DNA from: Pseudomonadota bacterium
Lineage (GTDB): Bacteria; Pseudomonadota; Gammaproteobacteria; Burkholderiales; Chitinibacteraceae
Length of the DNA: 44,233 nucleotides
Reading direction: 5' to 3'
Assembly (NCBI GenBank): GCA_026399755.1
Contig: JAPLQI010000043.1
Span: forward strand, 1 to 44,233
The notes below the pieces were generated by a model, which was given only the letters and a program-made list of their open reading frames with translations, did no database searches and was not told where the DNA came from. Numbering within the stretch: position 1 is the first letter of the stretch; every line of letters starts with the position of its first letter. The translations under genes were made by a program, and so were the position numbers. Positions 15,423 through 25,558 of the stretch are shown here, piece by piece.

Positions 15423-16928
15423 GTGGAAAACAAATACATATTGGCGCTTGACCAAGGCACAACCAGCTCACGCGCAATTTTGTTTAATCAGGCAGGCGAC
15501 ATCATTTCGATGGCGCAAAAAGAATTCAAGCAGATTTATCCTCAGCCGGGCTGGGTAGAGCACGACGCACTAGAAATCTGGGTTGGGCAATCCACCGTGG
15601 CGCACGAGGCCATTACCCGCGCCAATATTGATAGCACTCAAATCGCCGGCATCGGTATCACCAATCAGCGCGAAACCACCGTGGTGTGGAATCGTGAAAC
15701 CGGCCTGCCGGTATATAACGCCATCGTTTGGCAAGACCGCCGCACCGCGCATTATTGCGATGAAATCAAAGCTCAAGGCCTTGAAGCATCAATCCGCAGC
15801 AAGACTGGCCTGCCTGTTGATGCGTATTTTTCTGGCAGCAAAATCAAGTGGATTTTGGATAATGTAGAAGGCGCACGCGAGTTGGCTAATGCAGGCAAGC
15901 TGGCGTTTGGCACGATAGATAGCTGGCTGATCTGGAACTACACCCACGGCGAAGTGCATGTAACCGACGTATCGAATGCATCCCGCACCATGCTGTTTAA
16001 TATTCAAACACTGACTTGGGATAAAGACCTGCTGGAGCTGATGGATATTCCTGCCAGCATCCTGCCGGAAGTACGCTCATCTAGCGAAATCTACGGCTAC
16101 ACCCATGAATCGATGCTGGGTAGCCGTGTGCCTTTATCCGGTATTGCAGGCGATCAGCAAGCTGCGCTGTTTGGCCAACAATGTACTCGCCCCGGCATGG
16201 TGAAGAATACCTACGGCACGGGCTGCTTTATGATGATGAATACCGGCGTTACGCCGATCATCTCTAAAAACAATCTACTGACTACCATTGCTTGGCAAAT
16301 TGGCGACCGTGTTGAATACGCGCTGGAAGGCAGTATTTTTATCGGCGGCGCGGTGGTGCAATGGCTGCGTGATGGCCTAGGCATGATCAGCAAGTCTTCC
16401 GAAGTCAATGAATTAGCAGGCCAAGTAAAAGACAGCGATGGCGTGTATTTGGTGCCCGCCTTTGCTGGCCTTGGCGCACCACACTGGAATCAAGACGCAC
16501 GCGGCTCGCTATTTGGCGCAACGCTGGGCACAAAATCGGCGCATATCGCCCGTGCCGCACTCGATAGCATTGCTTACCAAACTGCCGATGTATTAAAGGC
16601 GATGGAAGCCGATGCAGGCATCAGTATCCCTGAGCTGCGTGTGGATGGCGGCGCAAGCGTCAACCCACTACTGATGCAATTTCAGGCCGACATTCTAGGC
16701 ACCGATGTGATCCGCCCAAAAATCACCGAAACCACCGCCCTAGGCGCAGCTTATTTAGCCGGCCTTGCCGTGGGTTACTGGAAGAGCATCGAAGACGTGC
16801 AAAGCCAATGGCAATTAGACACACGCTTTAGCAGCCAAATGAGTGCAGAAACCTCAGGCAAGCTACTGAAAGGCTGGCACCGTGCGGTAGAAGCCACCAA
16901 AACTTGGGCCAATCACGAAGCGGGTTGA
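15423..16928 (+). CDS. glpK: Glycerol kinase
   Basis: This cytoplasmic FGGY-family kinase phosphorylates glycerol with ATP to sn-glycerol 3-phosphate, trapping it in the cell. The 501-aa product has the N-terminal phosphate motif [14 protein letters not shown], then [34 protein letters not shown], the [13 protein letters not shown] stretch, KNTYGTGCF, and the C-terminal [20 protein letters not shown] signature. Length equals E. coli GlpK (about 502). I chose GTG 15423 because AAGGGG (15411-15416) is six bases upstream; the longer TTG start at 15396 has no such site. Two palindromic repeats separate it from glpF. Confidence 0.96.
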   Translation: MENKYILALDQGTTSSRAILFNQAGDIISMAQKEFKQIYPQPGWVEHDALEIWVGQSTVAHEAITRANIDSTQIAGIGITNQRETTVVWNRETGLPVYNAIVWQDRRTAHYCDEIKAQGLEASIRSKTGLPVDAYFSGSKIKWILDNVEGARELANAGKLAFGTIDSWLIWNYTHGEVHVTDVSNASRTMLFNIQTLTWDKDLLELMDIPASILPEVRSSSEIYGYTHESMLGSRVPLSGIAGDQQAALFGQQCTRPGMVKNTYGTGCFMMMNTGVTPIISKNNLLTTIAWQIGDRVEYALEGSIFIGGAVVQWLRDGLGMISKSSEVNELAGQVKDSDGVYLVPAFAGLGAPHWNQDARGSLFGATLGTKSAHIARAALDSIAYQTADVLKAMEADAGISIPELRVDGGASVNPLLMQFQADILGTDVIRPKITETTALGAAYLAGLAVGYWKSIEDVQSQWQLDTRFSSQMSAETSGKLLKGWHRAVEATKTWANHEAG

Positions 16929-16943
16929 TGCGAAGCCATGCTG

Positions 16944-17001
16944 CAGGGCGGGTGAAACCCGCGTATTTTTCAGTATCGCTCGCGGGTTTCACCCGCCCTA
17001 C
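16944..17001. repeat. Palindromic repeat family A, copy between glpK and glpF
   Basis: The arm AGGGCGGGTGAAACCCGCG (16945-16963) and its exact inverse CGCGGGTTTCACCCGCCCT (16981-16999) flank a 17-nt spacer. It lies directly after the glpK stop, in a likely polycistronic region. Confidence 0.9.
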
Positions 17002-17023
17002 TGCACGCACTCATAGAGAAAAC

Positions 17024-17099
17024 TGTCATCCACGAATACTTTCATCGGGAATCCAGCTAAGCAGCTGGATTCCCGCCAAAGCCACGCGGGAATGACGAT
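17024..17099. repeat. Palindromic repeat family B, copy 1
   Basis: The core CGGGAATCCAGCT (17046-17058) faces AGCTGGATTCCCG (17063-17075). Outside it are a degenerate TGTCATCCACGAA on the left and CGCGGGAATGACGA on the right. A second copy is at 34551-34622. The GGGAATGAC edge is reminiscent of intergenic repeats in other Neisseriales. Confidence 0.85.
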
Positions 17100-17178
17100 A
17101 TTCCTAAGCAAAATATAGAAAAAACGCTAACAACAATCTCACCCCGAGAGCTGCTGCGCACTCTTTACTGGATAAAAA

Positions 17179-17883
17179 ATGACTCCATTATTTGCAGAGT
17201 TTATTGGCACCGCCTTAATGGTCCTTTTAGGTAATGGCGTCGTCGCCAATGTATTACTGAATAAAACCAAGGGCCAAAATAGCGGCCTGATTGTGATTGC
17301 TTTTGGCTGGGCCATGGCCGTGTTTGTGGGTGTCTTTAGCGTGGCCGCGATTAGTGGCGCTCACCTCAACCCAGCGGTAACCATTGCTTTGGCTGTGGCG
17401 GGTAAATTTGCTTGGAGCGATTTGGCTGGCTACATCGTGGCGCAAATGCTGGGCGGTATGGCGGGCGCTTTTGTGATGTGGCTGATTTATCACAAGCACT
17501 TTGAAAGCACCGAATGTGGAGACACCAAGCTGGCGGTATTTTGCACCGGCCCGGCGATTCGCCATGTAGCAGGTAATTTGGTTTCAGAAATCGTCGCTAC
17601 CTTTGTTTTAGTATTTGCGATTCTAAGCATGGTTTCTCCCAAGATGTCGCTGGGTGCCATTGACGCCCTGCCGGTAGCGCTTTTGGTACTGGGGATTGGT
17701 GTTTCTTTGGGCGGCACAACAGGCTACGCCATGAACCCTGCCCGCGATTTAGGCCCACGCCTGATGCACGCCATTTTGCCGATTTCTGGCAAACGCAATA
17801 GCGACTGGGGCTATGCCTGGATCCCTGTTGTGGGCTCTGTTGTAGGCGCAGCACTGGCAGCACTCGCACACGGCATTAATTAA
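17179..17883 (+). CDS. glpF: Glycerol uptake facilitator (aquaglyceroporin)
   Basis: The 234-aa inner membrane channel has six hydrophobic segments and both NPA half-helix motifs of the MIP family: GAHLNPAVTIALA at about residues 60-72 and GYAMNPARDLGPRL at about 181-194. The Asp after the second motif (NPARD) is typical of glycerol-conducting rather than water-only members. It carries glycerol passively into the cell, to be trapped by GlpK, which is encoded just upstream. It is slightly shorter than E. coli GlpF (281 aa). The start ATG 17179 has only a weak TGGA upstream. glpT follows after 78 bp. Confidence 0.94.
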   Translation: MTPLFAEFIGTALMVLLGNGVVANVLLNKTKGQNSGLIVIAFGWAMAVFVGVFSVAAISGAHLNPAVTIALAVAGKFAWSDLAGYIVAQMLGGMAGAFVMWLIYHKHFESTECGDTKLAVFCTGPAIRHVAGNLVSEIVATFVLVFAILSMVSPKMSLGAIDALPVALLVLGIGVSLGGTTGYAMNPARDLGPRLMHAILPISGKRNSDWGYAWIPVVGSVVGAALAALAHGIN

Positions 17884-17961
17884 TGAGCGCCAGCCAATAC
17901 GGCTGGCGTGTTTCTCTTGATCAAACATCTTCTTTACGGTGTTTTCATATAAAGATTTCCG

Positions 17962-19344
17962 ATGCTTAAATATCTACAACCGGCCGCCCATATCACACGT
18001 ATGGACGAACAAAAAATTGACAGCAGCTATAAGCGGCTTCGCTGGCAAATTTTCCTAGGGATTTTCCTTGGCTATGCGGGCTATTATTTAGTTCGTAAAA
18101 ATTTCTCACTCGCCATGCCCTATTTAGTGGAGCAAGGCTTCTCACGCGGCGATTTGGGTATTGCCATGTCGGGCGTGGCCATTGCCTACGGGATATCCAA
18201 ATTTTTAATGGGCGCGGTTTCTGATCGCTCTAATCCACGGGTATTTTTAAGCCTTGGACTGCTCCTATCAGCGGCTATTTTCCTGTTTATGGGTTTTGTG
18301 CCTTGGGCCACATCCAGCGTGACCATTATGTTTGTACTGCTGTTTTTAAACGGCTGGGTACAGGGTATGGGCTGGCCACCATGCGGTCGCACCATGGTGC
18401 ACTGGTGGAGCCAGAAAGAACGCGGTTCGGTGGTGTCCGTATGGAATTGCGCGCATAACGTCGGCGGCGGCATGATAGGCCCGCTGTTTATTTTAGGCAT
18501 GGGCTGGTTTAACGATTGGCGCTCGGCATTCTATGTGCCTGCTGCGGCCGCCATTGCCATTGCGGTACTGGTCTTTGTGGTCATGCGTGACACCCCTCAA
18601 TCTTGCGGTCTGCCGCCGGTTGAAGAATATAAAAACGATTACCCAAAAGATTACAACGCAGCGCATGAAGTGGAATTAAGCGCCACAGAAATCTTTAAAA
18701 AATACATCCTGCCTAATAAGCTGCTCTGGTGCATTGCCTTTGCCAATGTGTTTGTTTATTTGTTGCGCTATGGCGTGCTGGATTGGGCACCGACTTACTT
18801 AAAAGAAGTTAAACATTTCAACGTCGATAAGTCGTCATGGGCTTACTTCCTGTTTGAATGGGCAGGTATTCCAGGCACCCTGCTTTGCGGTTGGATGTCG
18901 GATAAAGTATTTAAAGGTAATCGCGGCGCAACAGGTTTGTTCTTTATGGGCTTAGTGACCATTGCCACCGTGGTTTATTGGCTAAACCCAGCAGGTAATC
19001 CAACCGTGGATATGCTAGCGCTGATTGCCATTGGCTTCTTTATTTACGGCCCAGTGATGTTGATTGGTTTACATGCCTTGGAGCTGGCTCCGAAAAAGGC
19101 AGCAGGTACAGCAGCAGGCTTTACCGGACTATTTGGCTACCTTGGCGGCTCGGTTGCGGCCAGTGCCGTGGTGGGCTATACCGTGGATCATTTTGGCTGG
19201 GATGGTGGCTTTATGCTGCTGATCGGCTCATGCGTCGCCGCCATGATTTTATTAGCGCTGACTATGTTTCATGACACACCCGCAAATAAAACCAAGCGTG
19301 ACGAACAAATGCTTACACCCACGCTGGTAAAAGCAAGCAGTTAA
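17962..19344 (+). CDS. glpT: Glycerol-3-phosphate transporter
   Basis: The 460-aa major facilitator protein has twelve hydrophobic segments and high similarity to E. coli GlpT, which exchanges external glycerol 3-phosphate for internal phosphate. The substrate-binding Arg45 is at the expected place ([13 protein letters not shown]), and the second binding Arg is seen in [17 protein letters not shown]. Other family stretches are [19 protein letters not shown] and [10 protein letters not shown]. Start ATG 17962 gives the family length although its ribosome binding site is weak. A strong terminator follows directly, closing the glpK-glpF-glpT direction. Confidence 0.95.
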   Translation: MLKYLQPAAHITRMDEQKIDSSYKRLRWQIFLGIFLGYAGYYLVRKNFSLAMPYLVEQGFSRGDLGIAMSGVAIAYGISKFLMGAVSDRSNPRVFLSLGLLLSAAIFLFMGFVPWATSSVTIMFVLLFLNGWVQGMGWPPCGRTMVHWWSQKERGSVVSVWNCAHNVGGGMIGPLFILGMGWFNDWRSAFYVPAAAAIAIAVLVFVVMRDTPQSCGLPPVEEYKNDYPKDYNAAHEVELSATEIFKKYILPNKLLWCIAFANVFVYLLRYGVLDWAPTYLKEVKHFNVDKSSWAYFLFEWAGIPGTLLCGWMSDKVFKGNRGATGLFFMGLVTIATVVYWLNPAGNPTVDMLALIAIGFFIYGPVMLIGLHALELAPKKAAGTAAGFTGLFGYLGGSVAASAVVGYTVDHFGWDGGFMLLIGSCVAAMILLALTMFHDTPANKTKRDEQMLTPTLVKASS

Positions 19345-19360
19345 ATCGTTTTTTTACACC

Positions 19361-19390
19361 ATGCCGCTCAAAGTTTTGAGCGGCATTTTT
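19361..19390 (+). terminator. Rho-independent terminator after glpT
   Basis: ATGCCGCTCAAA (19361-19372) pairs with TTTGAGCGGCAT (19375-19386) and is followed by a T-run. Confidence 0.85.
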
Positions 19391-20035
19391 ATTTAAAAAT
19401 ACATTAATTAAACCGCACTCTTATACCCCCCATCACCCCAATCCTATCCACTTAAGCGCAATGTTAGTCCTAGGGCGGGTGAAACCCGCGAGCAATACCG
19501 ATCAGAATGCCGCCCAACAATGATTAAATGCTGGTCATTGTGCGGCTACTCGCATCATGACGGCGGGCTATGTAGATAGAATTTCCCCCTCCCTATGACA
19601 CAGACACAGACAAACCCAAACCTAAAGCAAGAGACTCCCAAAGCACATTCGCTGCAGATAAAATAGAATTAAATAGGTAAGCAATCGCCAGTCAGATATT
19701 GCTATGAGCTAGATCACAGCATAAAAATAAAAACCATCGAAAACAGACAATACTCACTGTTGTTATTTTGTCCACCATAGTGCCAAGCTCACTTTACCCC
19801 TCATTTAAAACGCACAAAACCCACCACAAATGCTTACATTCAATTAGAATATGGTGGCTTATCACCCTACACTACTCGATCAAATTAGTAAGAAATAGAA
19901 TCAATACATTAAATCAATTACATGCACTTAATTAGCCAATACTTATATTTAAATTAATGACTCAAATTGAAAAACAATAATTAAACATAATATATACTTT
20001 GTTTAATTCAGCAAACAAACAAAGGCTATACACCC
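19391..20035. other. AT-rich intergenic stretch with half of repeat A
   Basis: No gene could be supported in 645 bp. At 19471-19490 there is a left arm of repeat A (TAGGGCGGGTGAAACCCGCG) followed by AGCAATACCGATCAGAATG, which is the interior of the repeat in reverse orientation; the second arm is lost. At 19424-19457 lies a stretch shared in inverse with 121-150. The last 150 bp are very AT-rich and probably hold the promoter of the PEP-CTERM gene. Confidence 0.5.
19471..19509. repeat. Truncated copy of palindromic repeat family A
   Basis: The first 20 bases match the family A arm exactly and the next 19 resemble the loop in reverse orientation, but no facing arm follows. It is a half-element that cannot form the hairpin. 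Confidence 0.75.
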
Positions 20036-20659
20036 ATGAAGTTTTATATTTCTATTGTTTTAAGTACTCTTATTATTGCTACCCCTGCACAAGCAGTGAG
20101 CGTTAAAATATTTACTGATAAAGACGCATGGGCAAAAGCACTTAAAAGCACAATCACAAGCGAAGATTTTGCAGATGGCTCTTTTATAAAAGGCCTCTCT
20201 ATCAAAGCAAACTCTACAGATCCTAAAGATTTATCCCATGTCTACTCAATATCTGGCGGAAAAATGCTAGATCGAGTCACCGCAAAACACAGCACCACGA
20301 TTGATTACAGCTCCAAGCTACTGGGATTTGGCGGCAATTTCGACCTATCCCTGAATGAGCCAGGTATGGGCATCAAGCTCGTATTAAGCGGCGACACTTT
20401 CAGTAATTTTTTAGTCCCCACAGAAATCAGCAAATACGCAACGGGTGGGTTTTTTGGCTTGGTCTCTGACACGGCATTCTCATCACTCAAATTAATGGCA
20501 GGCACGCAAGGCACTGCTTTAGTGAACGGGGAACAATACAGTCTAGATAATTTAACCCTTGCCACCGCTACAGCCCCTGTTCCAGAGCCTGAAACCTATG
20601 CATTAATGGGCATGGGCCTGATTGGATTACTGGCTGCTCGCCGTCGTAAAGTGCAATAA
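20036..20659 (+). CDS. PEP-CTERM sorting domain protein
   Basis: The 207-aa protein has a Sec signal peptide (MKFYISIVLSTLIIATPAQA) and a beta-rich middle without recognised motifs. A complete PEP-CTERM tail follows: VPEPETYALMGMGLIGLLAA, then RRRKVQ, with the PEP motif, a hydrophobic segment and a basic end. Proteins of this kind are exported and processed by an exosortase, and are often linked to exopolysaccharide or biofilm. No exosortase gene is in the window. AAAGG lies about ten bases before ATG 20036. The gene is monocistronic, with its own terminator. Confidence 0.85.
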   Translation: MKFYISIVLSTLIIATPAQAVSVKIFTDKDAWAKALKSTITSEDFADGSFIKGLSIKANSTDPKDLSHVYSISGGKMLDRVTAKHSTTIDYSSKLLGFGGNFDLSLNEPGMGIKLVLSGDTFSNFLVPTEISKYATGGFFGLVSDTAFSSLKLMAGTQGTALVNGEQYSLDNLTLATATAPVPEPETYALMGMGLIGLLAARRRKVQ

Positions 20660-20675
20660 ACAAGATCAAATCATC

Positions 20676-20710
20676 AAAAGGCCGAGCATCCATCATGCTC
20701 GGCCTTTTTT
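20676..20710 (+). terminator. Rho-independent terminator after the PEP-CTERM gene
   Basis: AAAAGGCCGAGCAT (20676-20689) pairs with ATGCTCGGCCTTTT (20695-20708), with a 5-nt loop and a T-run. Confidence 0.9.
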
Positions 20711-20824
20711 CTTCGCCTTAAATACAGTTAGCCATCCTTTATTTGCAAGAACTGCCACTGATCGCCCATCCCTCTGCGGTCTACAATCTAGCCATTAGAT
20801 CGTTTCCCCGCACACAGGATGACT

Positions 20825-22027
20825 ATGAATCACGCTTACCTTTCACACCTTAATGCCACCCTAGAACAAATCCACAGCGATGGTTTTTCCAAGCCAGAAC
20901 GAGTGATCGCCAGCAAGCAGCGCGCGGATATCACCCTGCAAAGCGGCCAAGAAGTGCTGAATTTTTGCGCGAATAATTATCTAGGCTTGGCGGACGATGC
21001 TCGCCTAATTGCAGCCGCCAAACAAGGCATGGACGATTACGGCTATGGCTGCGCATCGGTGCGCTTTATTTGCGGCACTCAGCAGGTGCATAAAGATTTA
21101 GAACAGGCGATTTCTGGCTTTCTGAAGACTGACGATACTATTTTGTACTCTAGCTGCTTTGACGCCAATGGCGGTGTGTTTGAAACGCTGCTTGGCGAAG
21201 AAGACGCGGTAATTTCTGACGAGCTGAATCACGCTTCGATTATCGATGGTGTGCGCCTGTGTAAAGCAAAACGCTTTCGCTATAAAAATAACGATATGCA
21301 AGACCTTGAAGCGCAACTCATTGCCGCCGATGCTGCAGGCGCGCGCTTTAAGCTGGTAGTCACCGATGGCGTGTTCTCTATGGATGGCATTATCGCCAAC
21401 CTGAAAGAGCTGTGCGATGTGGCCGAGCGCTATAACGCCATTGTGATGGTGGATGATTCGCACGCTGTGGGCTTTATCGGCGAAAACGGCGCGGGTACAC
21501 CTGAATTATGCGGAGTGCAAGACCGCATCGACCTTTACACCGGTACCTTGGGCAAAGCCTTGGGCGGCGCATCGGGTGGTTATGTTTCCGGCCGCAAGCC
21601 GATGATAGATCTGCTGCGCCAACGCTCACGCCCATATTTGTTCTCCAACACCCTCGCCCCCGCCATTGCCGCTGCCAGCTTAAAAGTATTAGAGATCTTA
21701 GCAAGCGCTGAGGGCAAAGCACTGCGCAGTAACCTAAAACGCAACGCCGAATACTTCCGTAGTGCCATGTCTGAGGCAGGCTTTACGCTAGTGCCGGGCG
21801 AGCATCCTATTGTTCCTGTGATGCTGGGCGATGCACGCCTTGCTGGCGAAGTATCCGCAGCGCTGCTTAAAGAAGGCGTGTACGTGGTTGGATTTTCCTT
21901 TCCTGTAGTACCCAAAGGCAAAGCCCGCATCCGCACGCAAATGTCGGCAGGCCACAGCTTAGAGCAAATCCAAAAAACAGTAGATGCCTTTATCAAAGTA
22001 GGCCGTGAATTGAAAGTGATTGCTTGA
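20825..22027 (+). CDS. kbl: Glycine C-acetyltransferase (2-amino-3-ketobutyrate CoA ligase)
   Basis: This PLP enzyme cleaves 2-amino-3-oxobutyrate with CoA into glycine and acetyl-CoA, the second step of threonine degradation. The 400-aa product shows [65 protein letters not shown], the [19 protein letters not shown] stretch, and the PLP-lysine motif [14 protein letters not shown]. It matches E. coli Kbl along its length. ATG 20825 is preferred over ATG 20819 because GGA (20817-20819) is then correctly spaced. tdh follows on the same strand, and a family A hairpin lies in the 266-bp gap. Confidence 0.95.
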   Translation: MNHAYLSHLNATLEQIHSDGFSKPERVIASKQRADITLQSGQEVLNFCANNYLGLADDARLIAAAKQGMDDYGYGCASVRFICGTQQVHKDLEQAISGFLKTDDTILYSSCFDANGGVFETLLGEEDAVISDELNHASIIDGVRLCKAKRFRYKNNDMQDLEAQLIAADAAGARFKLVVTDGVFSMDGIIANLKELCDVAERYNAIVMVDDSHAVGFIGENGAGTPELCGVQDRIDLYTGTLGKALGGASGGYVSGRKPMIDLLRQRSRPYLFSNTLAPAIAAASLKVLEILASAEGKALRSNLKRNAEYFRSAMSEAGFTLVPGEHPIVPVMLGDARLAGEVSAALLKEGVYVVGFSFPVVPKGKARIRTQMSAGHSLEQIQKTVDAFIKVGRELKVIA

Positions 22028-22116
22028 AAATAAAAATTAAAAGTTCTGCAGGCACAGAGCTAATAAGAATACAGAGCACATAGAAAAATCCTTAGTTTGG
22101 CTGGTATGTGGCATTC

Positions 22117-22176
22117 GTAGGGCGGGTGAAACCCGCGTATTTATTGAGCATGGCTCGCGGGTTTCACCCGCCCTAC
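22117..22176. repeat. Palindromic repeat family A, copy between kbl and tdh
   Basis: A perfect 21-base arm starting GTAGGGCGGGTGAAACCCGC (22117-22137) faces its inverse (22156-22176) around an 18-nt loop. It is the best-preserved copy in the window. Confidence 0.92.
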
Positions 22177-22293
22177 GTACTTGAACGATATGGCATATGC
22201 CTTTCCTCCTTTCTCTGCTTTTAATCTCTGTGTTCTATGTATCTACAGACCTTAGGGTTTACGCGTTAAATAATTAAACAATGGAAATACCAG

Positions 22294-23319
22294 ATGAAAG
22301 CCTTATCAAAATTGATCGCAGCCCCTGGCCTGACGATGAATCAAGTCGAAAAGCCTGCCATCGGCCATAACGACCTGCTGATTAAAATTAAAAAAACCGC
22401 CATCTGTGGCACCGATATTCATATCTGGAAATGGGATGACTGGGCGCAAAAAACCATCCCTGTGCCCATGCATGTTGGCCATGAATATGTAGGCACCGTG
22501 GTAGAAATTGGCTCTGAAGTACAAGGCTTTAAAATTGGCGATCGCGTATCCGGCGAAGGCCATATCACCTGCGGCCATTGCCGTAACTGCCGCGCAGGCC
22601 GCCGCCATCTTTGCCGCAATACCGTGGGCGTAGGCGTGAATCGCCCCGGTGCTTTTGCTGAATACTTGGTACTACCTGCCTTTAATGCCTTCCCTATTCC
22701 TGACGATATTTCTGACGATTTAGCCGCCATTTTCGACCCCTTCGGCAATGCGGTGCATACCGCACTGTCATTCAATATGGTTGGCGAAGACGTGTTAATT
22801 ACTGGCGCAGGCCCGATCGGCATTATGGCGGTGGCAATTGCCAAACACGTAGGCGCACGCCATGTGGTGATCACCGACGTGAACGAATACCGCCTCGATC
22901 TGGCCCGCAAAATGGGCGCAACTCGCGCAGTCAATGTCTTGAATGAAGATTTAAAAGACGTGATGGCGGATCTAAAAATGACCGAAGGCTTTGACGTAGG
23001 TCTGGAAATGTCCGGCAACCCGCAGGCTTTTCGCACCATGCTAGAAACCATGCAGCACGGCGGCAAAGTCGCGCTACTGGGTATTCCACCAGCAGACACC
23101 GCCATCGACTGGAATCAGGTGATTTTTAAAGGACTGGAAATCAAAGGTATTTACGGCCGCGAAATGTTCGAGACCTGGTACAAAATGGTCGCCCTCATCC
23201 AATCCGGCCTCGATATCACCCCGATCATCACCCACCACTTCCATGTGGATGAATTTGAGCAAGGCTTTGAGGCCATGTTGTCGGGGCAAAGTGGGAAGGT
23301 TATTTTGAGCTGGGAATAG
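22294..23319 (+). CDS. tdh: L-threonine 3-dehydrogenase
   Basis: This zinc- and NAD-dependent medium-chain dehydrogenase oxidises L-threonine to 2-amino-3-oxobutyrate, the substrate of Kbl encoded upstream. In the 341-aa product the catalytic zinc ligand C38, with T40 and H43, is in [16 protein letters not shown]63-E64 is in HVGHEYVG, and the structural zinc cysteines C93, C96, C99 and C107 are in [15 protein letters not shown]. All are numbered as in E. coli Tdh. The Rossmann motif is [18 protein letters not shown] strong terminator follows 5 bp after the stop. Confidence 0.96.
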   Translation: MKALSKLIAAPGLTMNQVEKPAIGHNDLLIKIKKTAICGTDIHIWKWDDWAQKTIPVPMHVGHEYVGTVVEIGSEVQGFKIGDRVSGEGHITCGHCRNCRAGRRHLCRNTVGVGVNRPGAFAEYLVLPAFNAFPIPDDISDDLAAIFDPFGNAVHTALSFNMVGEDVLITGAGPIGIMAVAIAKHVGARHVVITDVNEYRLDLARKMGATRAVNVLNEDLKDVMADLKMTEGFDVGLEMSGNPQAFRTMLETMQHGGKVALLGIPPADTAIDWNQVIFKGLEIKGIYGREMFETWYKMVALIQSGLDITPIITHHFHVDEFEQGFEAMLSGQSGKVILSWE

Positions 23320-23324
23320 GCCAT

Positions 23325-23357
23325 AAAAAACCCACGACGTAGATCGTGGGTTTTTTT
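23325..23357. terminator. Bidirectional rho-independent terminator
   Basis: AAAAAACCCACGA (23325-23337) pairs with TCGTGGGTTTTTT (23344-23356) around a 6-nt loop, with T-runs on both strands. It serves tdh and the convergent reductase gene. Confidence 0.9.
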
Positions 23358-23384
23358 ACGCTTGATGACACTCGCCTCACTGAA

Positions 23385-24536
23385 TTACGCCAAAACAGCC
23401 GGCAATTGCCCCGTCAAAGCCTGTTTCTCTTTTGTCGCCGTTCCCAATAATGCAAAGCCAAGCAACTGACCTTGAGCATCGACAAAGCGGGCGTCGATGC
23501 CGCCCTCAATGGCCGATACCTGCCATTGCCCTTGCGCGCCGATGGCAGGTGGGGCTACGACGGTTGGGCAGGCGGGGGTTTTAACCATCACGGGCATGGC
23601 GGGGTATTTAACTGGAGTGGGCGTTCCGGCAAGAGTTGCTGCCAGTGCGCGGGCGCAGTGCATGATCGGCATCACGAAAGGTAAATTCAAGCCCATGACT
23701 TCGGCGCAATCGCCCAGTGCGTAGATATGCGGCTGTGAGGTTTGCAGGGTTTGATCGACCACGATGCCGCGATTCACTTTTATGCCCGCACTTGTCGCTA
23801 AATGAGTGCGTGGCCGCAAGCCGACAGCAGAGATCAGCATGCCCACTTCGATAATCGATCCATCGTTTAAGCCCAATAAATAACGGCCTTCCATATGGTC
23901 ATAATTTTTTGCCGAGAATCCAAAATGAAACTCTACGCCAGCGGTGGTCAGCTGCTCGGCTAAATAGCGGCCAGCGGCTTCGGGTAATAAGCGGGATAAT
24001 GGCCAGCCTGCCGGGTCTAATACAATCGGCTTAATGCCAAGCGCCAATAAATCATTGGCAAATTCGCAGCCAATTAAACCCGCGCCTAGAATACCCACCG
24101 TTTTTAATTCAGGCAGTTTTTCGGCAAATTCTGTGTAATCTTGCAGATTATTAACAGAAAGCACATCGTCCCCTGCATTGCCACCCAGAGGTAAATAAAT
24201 TTGATCTGCGCCTAGCGCCAGAATTAAATCCCGATAAACCAGCGCGTGCCCATCAATCAATAAAACCTGTTTATTTACAGTATCAATCCCCACTACTTCA
24301 GTAAATGGCAAAATGGCTGCGCTTAACTCTTCTGCCATTTTGCTGGCGGATTTGATAATTAAAGAAGCTGGCGTTTTTTTGCCCGCTAAAGCATTAGACA
24401 ACATGGGCTTAGAATAAAAATCAGCAGCATCTTCAGCGATAATCGTTAAAGGCGTGGTTTGATCTAACTTTCGGAATTCTCGTGCTAAGTTATAGGCGGC
24501 AAGGCCTGAACCAATAATGATAATAGGATGACTCAT
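23385..24536 (-). CDS. FAD-dependent NAD(P)H oxidoreductase, rubredoxin reductase-like
   Basis: The 383-aa flavoprotein has an N-terminal FAD motif PIIIIGSGLAAYNLAREF, a central NAD(P)H Rossmann motif VGILGAGLIGCEFANDL, and the second FAD motif with HIYALGDCAEV. This order and length fit rubredoxin/ferredoxin-type reductases of the pyridine nucleotide-disulphide reductase superfamily. No redox-active CxxC is present, so it is not a thioredoxin reductase. The start is ATG 24536, with AGGA seven to eight bases upstream; an upstream in-frame start lacks support. It follows oxyR by 86 bp, which suggests OxyR-linked redox function. Its partner protein is not encoded here. Confidence 0.8.
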   Translation of the reverse strand: MSHPIIIIGSGLAAYNLAREFRKLDQTTPLTIIAEDAADFYSKPMLSNALAGKKTPASLIIKSASKMAEELSAAILPFTEVVGIDTVNKQVLLIDGHALVYRDLILALGADQIYLPLGGNAGDDVLSVNNLQDYTEFAEKLPELKTVGILGAGLIGCEFANDLLALGIKPIVLDPAGWPLSRLLPEAAGRYLAEQLTTAGVEFHFGFSAKNYDHMEGRYLLGLNDGSIIEVGMLISAVGLRPRTHLATSAGIKVNRGIVVDQTLQTSQPHIYALGDCAEVMGLNLPFVMPIMHCARALAATLAGTPTPVKYPAMPVMVKTPACPTVVAPPAIGAQGQWQVSAIEGGIDARFVDAQGQLLGFALLGTATKEKQALTGQLPAVLA

Positions 24537-24586
24537 TGTCGTTTCCTGTGTGATGCACTTGTAGATCAAAAAAACCAACGCCTTAA

Positions 24587-24610
24587 GCAGGGCATCTATT
24601 GATGCCCTGC
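24587..24610 (-). terminator. Hairpin between oxyR and the reductase gene
   Basis: GCAGGGCATC (24587-24596) faces GATGCCCTGC (24601-24610) with a 4-nt loop. On the minus strand the T-run comes only about 12 bases after the stem, so it may be an attenuator rather than a full terminator. Confidence 0.55.
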
Positions 24611-24622
24611 CTCTAAAATCGC

Positions 24623-25558
24623 TTAATGCACCGGCTCATCTAGCAATATCTGTACGGATGGCAAATGGGTATTCAATACTGCCTGCCGCACCGCTTCTAC
24701 CGCCGCGGCGCGCGGAAAATTGCGCCTCCAAGCTAAAATCACTCTTCGACTAGGGATAGGCTCTTTAAAGGGGCGAATGGTTAATAAGGCATCATCGGCC
24801 GCACTGACTGAAGACGCAGGCAAGACTGTCACGCCAATTCCCCCTGCCACCATGTGCCGAATCGTGGTGAGCGAGCTGCCCTGTAAGGTGCGCTGCAAAC
24901 TTCCCACGGGCAGGCTTTCACGATTCAAATCTGGGCAGGCTTGTAAGACATGATCTCTAAAGCAATTACCTGAAGAGAGCAGTAAAACATTTTCATCTGC
25001 CAAAACAGATGAATCGATTTCCGTTTCGTTTTCCCAAGGATGGCCCTTAGGCGTGGCCACCACAAAGGGCTCGTCGTAAACGGCTTGCGTGGCAAGGCCA
25101 GCTTCAAAAAACGGCTCAGCCACAATCGCCACATCGATTTCGCCCTGCTTAAGCATCTCCACCAAACGCGCGGTGTAGTTTTCTTCTAACAAAATCTGCA
25201 TTTGCGGCGCAGCGATGCGGAGTTGCGGGATTAAATGCGGCAATAAATACGGGCTGATGGTGTAGATAATGCCGAGGCGCAGCGCACCCGCCAGCGGATC
25301 TTTGCCCTGCTCAGCCAGCTGCTTAATTAACTGCACTTCTTCTAATACCCGCTGCGCCTGCTCGACCACACGCCCGCCAATTGGTGTCAGCGTGACATCA
25401 CTGGCGGAGCGCTCAAACAGGGCTACGCCCAGCTCTTCTTCTAATTTTTTAACCGCCACCGAAAGCGTAGGCTGCGAAACAAAGCAGCTGGCTGCAGCGC
25501 GGCCAAAATGGCGCTCACGGGCTACGGCGACGATATATCTGAGTTCAGTGAGTGTCAT
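24623..25558 (-). CDS. oxyR: LysR-family peroxide sensor OxyR
   Basis: The 311-aa product has an N-terminal LysR winged helix (TELRYIVAVARERHFGRAAA, then SQPTLSVAVKKLEEELGV) and a periplasmic-binding-protein-like sensor domain. Cysteines in SGNCFRDHVLQAC fall at residues 199 and 208 from ATG 25558. These are exactly the numbers of the redox pair that forms the peroxide-sensing disulphide in E. coli OxyR. This fixes the identity better than overall similarity would. Its start codon overlaps the dsbB stop (ATGA), so the two are translationally coupled. It normally activates catalase, peroxiredoxin and related genes. Confidence 0.92.
   Translation of the reverse strand: MTLTELRYIVAVARERHFGRAAASCFVSQPTLSVAVKKLEEELGVALFERSASDVTLTPIGGRVVEQAQRVLEEVQLIKQLAEQGKDPLAGALRLGIIYTISPYLLPHLIPQLRIAAPQMQILLEENYTARLVEMLKQGEIDVAIVAEPFFEAGLATQAVYDEPFVVATPKGHPWENETEIDSSVLADENVLLLSSGNCFRDHVLQACPDLNRESLPVGSLQRTLQGSSLTTIRHMVAGGIGVTVLPASSVSAADDALLTIRPFKEPIPSRRVILAWRRNFPRAAAVEAVRQAVLNTHLPSVQILLDEPVH

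Noticed and set aside
22419-23105. 228-codon minus-strand frame
   Set aside because: It is the complement of tdh, whose zinc and NAD motifs are all in the plus-strand frame.
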